Shown: piece after piece, positions 1 through 8,225 of the stretch | Numbering within the stretch: position 1 is the stretch's first letter | Layout of the letters: each line of letters opens with the position of its first letter | Source of the DNA: Candidatus Aegiribacteria sp. | Lineage (GTDB): Bacteria; Fermentibacterota; Fermentibacteria; Fermentibacterales; JCC-6 | Reading direction: 5' to 3' | Assembly (NCBI GenBank): GCA_023138735.1 | Contig: JAGLOY010000110.1 | Span: 1-39,769, forward strand | Length of the DNA stretch: 39,769 nucleotides | The notes under the pieces: generated by a model | What the model was told of the DNA's origin: nothing | What the model saw: only the letters and a program-made list of their open reading frames with translations | The model's database searches: none | Translations under genes and position numbers: made by a program

Positions 1-7
1 TTTCGGC

Positions 8-82
8 GACCCCATCGTCTAGCGGTTAGGACACTGGCCTTTCACGCCGGCAACACGGGTTCGATCCCCGTTGGGGTCGCCA
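8..82 (+). tRNA. tRNA-Glu (TTC), CCA encoded
   Basis: The cloverleaf can be read directly. Acceptor GACCCCA (8-14) pairs with TGGGGTC (72-78), the anticodon loop CTTTCAC carries TTC, the T-loop is GTTCGAT, the discriminator is G79, and CCA is encoded at 80-82. No terminator follows: a convergent recombinase gene starts its overlap immediately. The last 10 to 20 bases (63-83) recur at 29.2, 29.3, 31.5 and 34.9 kb, which is what an integration target in a tRNA 3' end would leave behind. Confidence 0.95.
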
Positions 83-1589
83 TACTACATGTTTCGGTCG
101 GAAATATGTCGTAAATGCTTACCTGATCAGGTCTTGAGGGAGTTCGAACCCAGAGGGTTCCTGTGAACAGTACTGCTGAGGGGAATAATGCTGTTTGTAG
201 CTGTATTTTCTTCTTAAGAGAGCCTTTCAACCAAAGATCATCACATAATAAGAGTACACTTCCAGCATGCTGGATTATGGGCCGGATATTATTCGTGATC
301 TCGTTTTTATTATCCAGAGTTATTTGAATTTCCAATATTCCTTCCGCTAATCTATCCATCTCCTCAACATACGTCTCTTTATCAATCAAGGAGTCATAGA
401 TGAAAGCCTGACGCAGCTTAACCTTGTTGGCTTCGAGCAACTGGATCTTATCAATAAGCTCCTGAATCTTCTGTCTGTTTCTTTCCTTATCCACTGCCAC
501 TGCTTCTATGATTGTATCATGGAGATGAGAGATGAATTCCCTCGAAGGTTTCAGCCTCTTAAGCAGGTCCAGAAATTCACCCTCAAGCACCTCTTTTCTG
601 ATACTGCCAAAACTGCACTTGCTAGATCTGCACCTGTAATACGGATACTTTTTTGTTTTACCCTTGGACCAGCATGCTGTAAGAGGTAAGCCACATTTAC
701 CACACTTAACGAATCCTCTCAAGGGGAAATCAGGATGATGCTGCATTTGCCGACAGAGTTTATGATTACGGCGTTTATTCAGAACCAACTGTACTCTCTT
801 AAATACCTCATCAGTTACAATTGGCTCAAAGCTGCTACGAACATACCCCTTCTCCTCACTCACCCGGATCCATCCAGCATACGTTCTGTTCTCCAGCATA
901 CTCCTTAGCGACTGAGTGGACAGTGGAGCTCCTTTAAGTGTTACAAGACCTAAATTTGTTACATGCCGTAGAACGTCCGTTTGTGTGTGCTTACCGGTAG
1001 CCATCATCTGGAATGCGACCTTCATCAAAGGTGCACGCTCGGGATCATGGACCGCTATAGAATGAGTACCCTTACGTTTCTGTTTAATGAATCCGAGTGG
1101 AGGTCTATGTACGATTCTACCTAAGGATCTGGCGTGCTGCATACTGAGGCTTGTCCGCTGAGAAATAAGGTCTGACTCAAATTCAGATACTGACGCGAGG
1201 ATCCCTTCCATAAGCCTTGTTATCGGAGAATCGCCATCCAGGGGTTCCGTAGCTGACATAATGTTAATGTCATACTTGCGTAAGTGGACCTGCAAGGCGA
1301 AGTATGAGTTCTTATTCCTGCTTAACCTGTCAATCTTGTAAATAACTATTGCATCGACAGTACGCCTGCGGTGCCTACAAAAAGTAAGCATTTCCTGCAG
1401 TAGAGGCCGCTTAGTAGACCGACCCGACTCACCTCTCTCGATGAAAACATTACTGACATGGAACTGTCTTTTCTCGCAGAAGGCTCTACAACATTTCTCT
1501 TGAGCAGCCAGGCTAATACCCTCTTCAGCCTGCTCAACTGTCGAAACCCTACAGTAGATTACCGCACTGCCGTTTTCCTTAACAGACAC
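42..1589 (-). CDS. Large serine recombinase (site-specific integrase type)
   Basis: Large serine recombinases cut and rejoin DNA through a 5'-phosphoserine link, usually to integrate or excise an element. The 515-residue protein has an N-terminal resolvase domain with catalytic Ser16 in YCRVS and the DRLSR motif near residue 87. A recombinase domain follows (about 165-290), then a zinc ribbon (C296, C299, C320, C325) and a coiled-coil segment (about 360-430). The start is GTG, with AGGATG upstream. The last ~14 residues are read from the antisense strand of tRNA-Glu, because the stop lies at 42-44 inside the tRNA. That tail probably arose when integration joined the gene end to the tRNA. A second large serine recombinase lies 39 bp upstream, and the two may act together, as CcrA and CcrB do in SCC elements. 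The family is certain; the target site is inferred. Confidence 0.93.
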   Translation of the reverse strand: MSVKENGSAVIYCRVSTVEQAEEGISLAAQEKCCRAFCEKRQFHVSNVFIERGESGRSTKRPLLQEMLTFCRHRRRTVDAIVIYKIDRLSRNKNSYFALQVHLRKYDINIMSATEPLDGDSPITRLMEGILASVSEFESDLISQRTSLSMQHARSLGRIVHRPPLGFIKQKRKGTHSIAVHDPERAPLMKVAFQMMATGKHTQTDVLRHVTNLGLVTLKGAPLSTQSLRSMLENRTYAGWIRVSEEKGYVRSSFEPIVTDEVFKRVQLVLNKRRNHKLCRQMQHHPDFPLRGFVKCGKCGLPLTACWSKGKTKKYPYYRCRSSKCSFGSIRKEVLEGEFLDLLKRLKPSREFISHLHDTIIEAVAVDKERNRQKIQELIDKIQLLEANKVKLRQAFIYDSLIDKETYVEEMDRLAEGILEIQITLDNKNEITNNIRPIIQHAGSVLLLCDDLWLKGSLKKKIQLQTALFPSAVLFTGTLWVRTPSRPDQVSIYDIFPTETCSMATPTGIEPVLPA

Positions 1590-1628
1590 CTAATAACATC
1601 CTAAACAACCTCGTATCCTTGCGCTGAC

Positions 1629-3269
1629 TCACTCGTCTATGTTTCCATGCTCCCAAGAGTCACTTTGTTTTCTGTCGGAACTCAAGAAGCTGGCAAACTC
1701 TTTGAGAGAAAAAACTGGAGATTCAGACGTAAATGTATGACTGCGTTCAGCCGAAAAGATCAAGTTTGAATCTGGAATCATAAATCCTATTTCCATGTCT
1801 AACCGCAACCCATCGGGCTCGGGGAAAAGAACCGATTGTAACCTTTGCCGTTCTTCAAGGCTGGATAGAAGCCATATCCGGGAAAGATTCTCAAGAATCA
1901 ACTGCGCAAATTCCAGAAGGTTATCCTTATCATGAATACGACTTTCCAGGCTATTCAGGTATTTTTTTAACTCGGCTTCTTCAGTATCTATTCGATCCAA
2001 ATCTCTCTGGCATAACTCTTCAGGAATAGTGTCAATGTGCAGCAACTTATACTCAGTAGCCGTTCTCTGCTCTAAGAGTTTACTCAGTCTCATCTTAACA
2101 GTCTTAACAGTTTTGCTATATGTCTTCGCTTTTTCTTTTTGCAGCTCCAGGACGGCTGCAAGTATTAACTGATATCTTATGTTCTTGTACCCCAAACCAT
2201 TCAGATAGAAAGCGAAAACAGCATGTAGCAGGGAAGGAGGAATTCGTACAGGATCACACATTTTCTTTGTCTGACAGTGATAATACGGATAAGACACTTT
2301 TGACATACTTCCTGTTAAGTTACCACATTTCACACACTTAAGAAACCTTCGAAGAGGATACCGCCAAGAATCATCCTTACGCATCTTCTTCTTTCGTGTA
2401 ACGCCACCAACTCTCTTTGATACGACAGTAAAGACCTCAGCACTGATCAAAGGCTCCCACTTTCCTTCTACCGGGTCCTCTTTATCTTCAAGAAACTGAT
2501 AGCCTGCATATATAGGATTCTGCAACATATCCTTGAGAGTTTTCATGGATAGCTTATTGTTAAACCTATTTCTCAATCCACTGGTATTTATGTATTTGAG
2601 AATTTCATTCAGTGAATAGCCTCCTTCGTACACTTTATGGAAAGCCCACTGAACCAAAGGAGCCTTATCGGGGTCTTTTGCAAGAGATCCATGATCATCA
2701 GGCGACCTTGCGGTTATGTAGCCTATTGGAGCACTGCCCATGTAGTAGCCGTGTGATCTAGCTTCATACATTGTACTATAAGTTCTTTCAGAACCTAGCT
2801 CCCTGCTGTAATTGGCTGAAACCCAGGAGTCACCTTCGACCTTTCGACCTATAGCCGTACTTGTATCCAAATCAATATGGATATCCTTAACTTCAACCCC
2901 TGCATCTCTTAATTTCCCGATATGAGCAAATACTGTTGTAAGATCTGCAGAGTACCTATCACGGTCTCTAACAATGATCTTAGATACTTTTTCATGTTCC
3001 AGGCAGTACTTATACATTCTCATATATTCAGGACGTTTAACAGATTCTCTAGCAGAAATGCCAAGCTCTATAAAGATCTTATCAACATGTAGCCCCTCAT
3101 CAGCACAGTACTTTTTACATAGTCTCTCCTGAGCTTCCAAACCAAATCCTTTTTTCACCTGAACCGGGGATGATACCCTGCAGTAAATCACAGCAACTTT
3201 TGGATCTCGAGTGCTTTTCTTCTTCTTGGATTTCGACGACTTGGGTCTGGGAATCTTGGGAATGGTCAT
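1629..3269 (-). CDS. Large serine recombinase, second copy (diverged)
   Basis: A second large serine recombinase of about 546 residues, clearly different in sequence from its neighbour. It has catalytic Ser in YCRVSS, a conserved RDRDRYS stretch where DRLSR is usual, a recombinase domain, and a zinc-ribbon region with CVKCG followed by YYHC. A Leu/Lys-rich coiled coil precedes the C terminus. A start at 3296 is possible, but ATG at 3269 overlaps the stop of the upstream 83-codon ORF as ATGA, so coupled translation from 3269 is preferred. A basic stretch (SKSKKKKS) lies just before the catalytic domain. The order small ORF, recombinase, recombinase, tRNA suggests one integration module. Whether both enzymes are needed, or one is directionality-specific, cannot be seen here. 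Confidence 0.92.
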   Translation of the reverse strand: MTIPKIPRPKSSKSKKKKSTRDPKVAVIYCRVSSPVQVKKGFGLEAQERLCKKYCADEGLHVDKIFIELGISARESVKRPEYMRMYKYCLEHEKVSKIIVRDRDRYSADLTTVFAHIGKLRDAGVEVKDIHIDLDTSTAIGRKVEGDSWVSANYSRELGSERTYSTMYEARSHGYYMGSAPIGYITARSPDDHGSLAKDPDKAPLVQWAFHKVYEGGYSLNEILKYINTSGLRNRFNNKLSMKTLKDMLQNPIYAGYQFLEDKEDPVEGKWEPLISAEVFTVVSKRVGGVTRKKKMRKDDSWRYPLRRFLKCVKCGNLTGSMSKVSYPYYHCQTKKMCDPVRIPPSLLHAVFAFYLNGLGYKNIRYQLILAAVLELQKEKAKTYSKTVKTVKMRLSKLLEQRTATEYKLLHIDTIPEELCQRDLDRIDTEEAELKKYLNSLESRIHDKDNLLEFAQLILENLSRIWLLSSLEERQRLQSVLFPEPDGLRLDMEIGFMIPDSNLIFSAERSHTFTSESPVFSLKEFASFLSSDRKQSDSWEHGNIDE

Positions 3270-3517
3270 TGATAGATCCATTCGAAAAGCTCGCATCTCT
3301 CAAGAAGCTCTTCCTCATCCTGCAACGATATAATGAAATCAGCAATGGACTTAGCATGAGCCTGCATATCTTGAACTTGTTCTGGAGTGAGTTTTTCGTG
3401 GTGCCTGATCAGCTCTGTCGCTTTCTCGAACGGGTCCTTAATCCTCTCGATCTCGACAGGAAAAATAATCCCGCACAATCTCAGACGGTGCAGCAGTTCT
3501 TCGAAGATCTCTTCCAT
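3266..3517 (-). CDS. Small helical protein coupled to the recombinase
   Basis: This 83-residue acidic, mostly helical protein (MEEIFEELLHRL at its start) has no motif I recognise. An AGGGTGG ribosome site lies a few bases before the ATG. Its TGA overlaps the ATG of the downstream recombinase in an ATGA junction, so the two are probably translationally coupled. Position and size would suit an accessory or directionality factor for the recombinases, but that is inference from context only. Confidence 0.7.
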   Translation of the reverse strand: MEEIFEELLHRLRLCGIIFPVEIERIKDPFEKATELIRHHEKLTPEQVQDMQAHAKSIADFIISLQDEEELLERCELFEWIYQ

Positions 3518-3931
3518 TTTCCACCCTACTTCGAACAGTACTTCTATTCTTCATACTTGTTTCTTACCGAATCCTTGGAAGTGCATAGGTTATACTCGAT
3601 GCAAAATACGAAGTAAACGAAAAGAGATTGAGTCTAAGAAATATGATATTGATACTTTACTGTTATACACGCCTTTGCAGCACATATCTCTTAGTAACTT
3701 GGAAAGCATAGTAGTATTCTAATCCCCTCATGTACACGGATCTTCCTCGTAATCAACCGATCATGGAAAGGATACCATAGACCGCTGGATGATAGGCTGG
3801 AAAAGAGATCAGGAGAAGGTATTCTTTCCAACTTACAACAGTAACTCCGAGCCACCCACTCGATCATAAATCACCAATGCAATGTGCCTTGGCCATGTTG
3901 AGAGTAAGACCGTAATCTGTAGATGGACGCC

Positions 3932-3964
3932 CTCTACCAGGGGTTTTGCCCGTTTTCGGGTTTA
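3932..3964. repeat. 33-bp intergenic repeat, copy 1
   Basis: The sequence beginning CTCTACCAGG and ending in the small hairpin CCCGttttCGGG recurs at 8086-8118 with only a few changes. Both copies are intergenic and in the same direction. Confidence 0.75.
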
Positions 3965-4029
3965 ACCTAACGTAGTCCTATCTTACTAATGCAATAATCC
4001 ACTCGAAGCCGTAAGTTGTTGTCGTCGTT

Positions 4030-4049
4030 ATTCCCCAAATTCGGGGAAT
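4030..4049. repeat. Perfect inverted repeat, 7-bp arms
   Basis: ATTCCCC and GGGGAAT flank a 6-base loop (AAATTC). It lies between the recombinase operon and the 3' end of the subtilase gene. It lacks a T-run, so it is not a classical terminator. Confidence 0.6.
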
Positions 4050-4251
4050 GGCGATTACATAGTTTTCTATCTATGGATGCCCACCTAGAGGAGTTTTCGC
4101 CGAAAAATGGAACTTAATCTGATATAGATGAGCTATTCATACGAAAAGAGCCCTTGTACCCACCAGGAGTGTATCTGAAGTAGGGGTTCGAGTGGGATTA
4201 ATCCATTGAGGATAAACGACTAGATGCTCAGTATAATAGATTACTACGATT

Positions 4252-6744
4252 CTAACGGTTTACTGTAATTTCAATGGGTATGGGCTGGATGGGTATTCTG
4301 ATTAAATTTGCAACTGGTGTGTATATATCAACATCCAGTTCTGGTGTGTAAATTGAAACTAAAAGAGAGTATCGACTCTGGCGATTCCAACAATGCAGAT
4401 GAGTTCTCTCCCGCCACCAACCGACTGCAGGATAGACCACAATCATATTTGATGCAGCTAAATCCGCAGCACGACCTGTCCAAATATCAGAATGAATGGA
4501 ACCCACGTTTCTCGCTTCACCAATTTTCCATCTCTGACCTGCACCTTCGGTACCTGGATGTTCATGGTCAGCTCTTGCCTGCGCATTAACACGCTGCATG
4601 AATTCTTCTTCTGATTCTCCAGCACCATTTACATCAAAGCGAAGCGCATGTGATGCATATCTGTATCTGTCTTTCCATCCAATCTCACCTGGACCAGGCT
4701 CGATGAAATAGGACAGAGTCACACGCATGGTTACTTGCGTTTCTCTAAGCTCTTGAAGAGTTTCAGCTGGCCAAGGGAGAGTATAAAGATGCAAATCTTG
4801 AGTCACATAGCGTCCATTACGCTTATCATATGGCTGCAAACTAGCTTGAGATATAAGTGTTAATGAATTCATCATACAATATAGTGCTCTATCCAAATCA
4901 GGTACTCCATAACCGCATATACGTATCAATTTCGCATAAGATCTCTTTGTTTCATCGGTCAGAAATTGCCGTTTCATTGTTTCGGTCCAGTTTGCTGAGT
5001 GAACAACCAGAGCTCGGATTGTCTCAGGCCAAGCGTCTGGGTATTGCGCCTGTATCCTTGCAGCCAACCATGCAGCTTGGGCAGAAGCAGCACTCGTTGC
5101 CTCAAAAGGTGCGAACTGTGCTATATGGGGCTTATGATAAGTGGATATTAACTTCAGATCTTCAGTATCGAATATGGAATCATTTGGACCACTCGCTACA
5201 TTGCCTCCCTCAAGGACAACTTCCGGTTTAATGGGCCATCTTCGAGTAGGCCAAGTTGTGGAAGTCGTGCTATATGGAGATAGACCTCCCGATGGTGCTA
5301 TGGGGGTGTAATCGGAGAGTGAATTATCAACTATATGTGTTTTCTCAGTGAATGCCCCTATTGTTAAAGCGTTCCAAGCCTGCCCTGGATCATGTATATC
5401 GTTGGTCAAATTATCATTCGGATAATTCCGCCAGTTATCTTGATGATCTACGTTCCCAGCGCTTATTATAATGAGACGCCTGATACCATCCTTACATCCG
5501 GATGCTATTTCATCAAGAGCACCAGACCATGAGGATGGTCGTCCAAGATCTCTATCATCTATTGCGGTGATCGCCAGACAGATAATTCTTTTGCGATTTG
5601 GAGCCTGAATCTCAGCGCGATTTACACCTTGAGATGTTATAAATCCCCAAAGTCTCTTAGGGTTTTCCTCGGGTGGAGGTGGTAGAATTTTCGAGGATTC
5701 AAGGTGATGGAGAATCCGAATAGGTTCTCGCTCCTCAAGAAGAGACAATAAATCACCGTATGCAGCTATCCCTGCCATTAAAGTTCCATGACCACTATCA
5801 TCGTTTCCGCCCCATTCTGGGCGCACAGTATGGATGTCACTGTCGGCTAGAACCGGCTGTATGAGTGAATGTCCATTGTTGATACCTGAATCGAGAATAC
5901 ACACAGCTACATTTGTATCATCCTCAGATTCAATCCTCTCCAACAAGTTCATAACCCGTTCAGTCTGGTTGAAGTTATCTGATTCAATGTAGAAGGATGC
6001 GACTTTTTTCGCAGCTCTCATTTCCGCAATATCAGCAGAGGATTCTAACAATTGCTCCAAGTCACTTCTATTCGCCTGGATCAATATCACCGATCTCTCT
6101 GGAAACTTGATAAGACCTTCCATTGATTCAATACTAAGAGACTGCAACAGCATGCTAAATCTAGCAATAACCTCGTCACTATCACTGTTAAGCCATATCT
6201 CGACCCATTCTGGATCATAACATGGAATTAGATTTTGTTCATTGGTTCGCCAGAATGATTCCAGTACTGCTAAACGAATGTCAGATATACTGTTTATCAG
6301 TCTTTGATTTTTGGGATTGCCCCCTCGGGTTTCTTCTGTCTCATATTTCCGGATTTTATTGAGGAAATGCCCTCGTTTATTATTCGGAACATACACTGTA
6401 GCTAATGTAAGCTGTTCCTCCTCGTCACCAACGATGCGGACGTTTTGAATGCGAACCCCAGAACGTATATCCTCAAGGCTCTTAACCACAAGTTCATATC
6501 CCGGGTCGCTCTCGAATTCAATATAAGCTCCATGATGCTCAACGTGAGCAACTGCATGTCGGCGTCGATCCTGTTGATTATCAAAACTCTGCCAAGTTTC
6601 CTCTATACGCCTTTCCAGCAAAGCGCTATGCTCTGCACGATCTCGGGTTGGAAAGCGGGGAGTATGACCCCTTCTGGGATTAGTAAATCCTTCTGTGCGT
6701 GATGGACCATGTAAAAAAATGTGCTCGTAACGCTCGCCGGGCAT
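4252..6744 (-). CDS. ietS: Subtilisin-like (S8) protease, IetS-like
   Basis: This 830-residue protein carries a peptidase S8 domain from about 278 to 600, with catalytic Asp285 (VCILDSGIN), His319 (DSGHGT), oxyanion Asn431 (SAGN) and Ser551 (EATSAAS). The Ser motif has Ala where most subtilases have Gly (GTS). A long N-terminal region (about 1-275) has no signal peptide, so the enzyme is probably cytoplasmic. The C-terminal ~200 residues look beta-rich. The gene starts 2 bp after the stop of an AAA+ ATPase gene. This two-gene layout matches IetAS, known from Agrobacterium plasmid incompatibility work and later reported as antiphage, where the protease is held in check by or works with the ATPase. 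Assignment to that family rests on domain order, not alignment. Confidence 0.85.
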   Translation of the reverse strand: MPGERYEHIFLHGPSRTEGFTNPRRGHTPRFPTRDRAEHSALLERRIEETWQSFDNQQDRRRHAVAHVEHHGAYIEFESDPGYELVVKSLEDIRSGVRIQNVRIVGDEEEQLTLATVYVPNNKRGHFLNKIRKYETEETRGGNPKNQRLINSISDIRLAVLESFWRTNEQNLIPCYDPEWVEIWLNSDSDEVIARFSMLLQSLSIESMEGLIKFPERSVILIQANRSDLEQLLESSADIAEMRAAKKVASFYIESDNFNQTERVMNLLERIESEDDTNVAVCILDSGINNGHSLIQPVLADSDIHTVRPEWGGNDDSGHGTLMAGIAAYGDLLSLLEEREPIRILHHLESSKILPPPPEENPKRLWGFITSQGVNRAEIQAPNRKRIICLAITAIDDRDLGRPSSWSGALDEIASGCKDGIRRLIIISAGNVDHQDNWRNYPNDNLTNDIHDPGQAWNALTIGAFTEKTHIVDNSLSDYTPIAPSGGLSPYSTTSTTWPTRRWPIKPEVVLEGGNVASGPNDSIFDTEDLKLISTYHKPHIAQFAPFEATSAASAQAAWLAARIQAQYPDAWPETIRALVVHSANWTETMKRQFLTDETKRSYAKLIRICGYGVPDLDRALYCMMNSLTLISQASLQPYDKRNGRYVTQDLHLYTLPWPAETLQELRETQVTMRVTLSYFIEPGPGEIGWKDRYRYASHALRFDVNGAGESEEEFMQRVNAQARADHEHPGTEGAGQRWKIGEARNVGSIHSDIWTGRAADLAASNMIVVYPAVGWWRERTHLHCWNRQSRYSLLVSIYTPELDVDIYTPVANLIRIPIQPIPIEITVNR

Positions 6745-6746
6745 TC

Positions 6747-7715
6747 TTACTCTTTCCGACCCGAATGCGCATTTTGCCTTTCTTGAAGCATCTGTCGCAG
6801 TAGTGCAGCATTCACTTTCCGTTTATCACTAAGTATTGCCTGCTTAATAGAATCCATGCATGCCTGATCTATCTCGGCATGACTCAGTCCAATACATTCG
6901 GAAGTTATGGCTTTCCATGGAAATTTAGAAGGCTTGAAGGATCTAAGTATATTCTGGATCAACCGTTTACATTCTCCCAAATCTGGTTTTTCATAATACA
7001 GCACATCATCAAAACGCCGAAATAGTGCTCGATCAAGTAGCTTTGGATTATTCGTCGCTGCAATAATTACACTTCCCGAGGTATCCTGCTCAATAAACTG
7101 TAGGAAAGAATTCAGTACGCGGCGCATTTCACCAACATCATTATCCAGCGACCGTTCACCCCCGATGGCATCGAATTCATCAAAGAGATACACTCCTATG
7201 TCCCGCTGTAATAGACTAAATATCTGCCTCAGCTTAGCACTGGTTTCTCCCATGTATTTAGTAACAAGTTGATCAATTTGAACAATATTCAATGGAAGAT
7301 GTAACTCATGGGCAAGTATAAGTGCTGTCATGGTCTTACCAGTGCCGGGAGGTCCGATAAGCATGATTTTCCTCCGGTTAATAAGACCGTGCTTTCTCAG
7401 TTTATGCTGCTGCTTGTACTCCTGAATAATTCTCTCGATTCGAGCAAATAGGATAAGCGGTACAACAAGAGCCGATTTCGATAATTCTGGTTCCTCCGAA
7501 AGTACAAGTCCCTTAAGATCTTGCGGGAATTTTATAATACGCGCACCTTTTTGTTTCCTAGCTTTATCGACAAGTTTGCGAATCTCATGCGCCAGTTCCC
7601 CATGACCTTTTTGAGCTTCATGAGCCGCTACCTGGAGTACGATCGTGAAGAATCTCTCAGGCTCATCGCTGAAATGTGACCTAATCAATGATTTTAACTG
7701 TTCTGCGGTTGCCAT
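6747..7715 (-). CDS. ietA: AAA+ ATPase, IetA-like
   Basis: A 322-residue AAA+ ATPase. Walker A is GPPGTGKT (121-128, Lys127), Walker B is YLFDE (176-180), a sensor-1-like ATNNP lies at 220-224, and an arginine-finger-like FRRFD follows near 232-236. The N-terminal ~110 residues are helical and charged. ATG at 7715 has AAAGG upstream. It is the first gene of a pair with the subtilase (2-bp gap), so the two proteins should be made together. In the IetAS family the ATPase acts as partner, and in the plasmid system as antitoxin, of the protease. AAA proteins of this shape usually form hexamers that remodel a substrate, which here could control protease access. Confidence 0.87.
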   Translation of the reverse strand: MATAEQLKSLIRSHFSDEPERFFTIVLQVAAHEAQKGHGELAHEIRKLVDKARKQKGARIIKFPQDLKGLVLSEEPELSKSALVVPLILFARIERIIQEYKQQHKLRKHGLINRRKIMLIGPPGTGKTMTALILAHELHLPLNIVQIDQLVTKYMGETSAKLRQIFSLLQRDIGVYLFDEFDAIGGERSLDNDVGEMRRVLNSFLQFIEQDTSGSVIIAATNNPKLLDRALFRRFDDVLYYEKPDLGECKRLIQNILRSFKPSKFPWKAITSECIGLSHAEIDQACMDSIKQAILSDKRKVNAALLRQMLQERQNAHSGRKE

Positions 7716-7824
7716 GTTAGCCTTTCACTATACAATGTAATCTCTTGCTTATATACATACTCTAATACTTTATACAATACCAGTATCCTACGCTGACATT
7801 GTTCCAGATAAAAAAGCTAACTGG

Positions 7825-8010
7825 TCAATATGTTGTATACTTCGATGTACTTGTAAGCTCTTGAGATAAGTTCTTGATCCTGCGTCGAATCCACTCTCGG
7901 AAGTGTGTCCCAACCTCCAAAAACTGATGCAGCATTCGAGCATCAACCAATCTTTTTTTTCCCTGCTCCTCTATGGGGAAAAGGGCTTTAATATCATTGT
8001 TATTCATCAT
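7825..8010 (-). pseudogene. AntA-type phage antirepressor, N-terminal fragment
   Basis: The 61 codons include LVDARMLHQFLEVGTHFREW, which resembles the start of AntA/AntB antirepressor domains of phages. The rest of the domain is missing and the frame ends in unrelated residues. There is no obvious downstream continuation, so this is probably a leftover of a phage gene. It could still be expressed as a short peptide. Confidence 0.55.
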
Positions 8011-8040
8011 AAGTACTTTCGAAAGTGAGGCCGTATTCTA

Positions 8041-8195
8041 TTGCAGGACAACCTCTTTAGATTATCCCTAAATCGGGGGAAAACACTCTACCAGGAGTTT
8101 TACCCGTTTTCGGGTTTAATTCAATATAGTCCCTGTCCTCACAGAATCTACCTTTTGCAGGACAACCTCTTTGAATTAACGCCAAATCGGGCGCA
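8041..8195. repeat. 114-bp-period direct repeat
   Basis: TTGCAGGACAACCTCTTT occurs at 8041 and again at 8155, followed both times by a diverged AAATCGGG stretch. Between them (8086-8118) lies the second copy of the 33-bp repeat also seen at 3932-3964. ORFs crossing this region have no start signals and are not reported. Confidence 0.7.
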
Positions 8196-8225
8196 AATAC
8201 TATTTTGAGTAAAATTCCACATAAT

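Larger units (their letters stand above)
3518..4251. other. Intergenic region with short repeats, no gene seen
   Basis: No convincing gene lies in this stretch: ORFs near 3387-3722 on the plus strand are shadows without a ribosome site. It holds one copy of a 33-bp repeat (3932-3964) and a perfect inverted repeat (4030-4049). The upstream part must hold the promoter of the recombinase operon, but no clear -35/-10 pair stands out. Confidence 0.5.

Noticed and set aside
3115-3722. Plus-strand ORFs opposite the recombinase and the 83-codon ORF
   Set aside because: Shadows of minus-strand coding sequence, without start signals.
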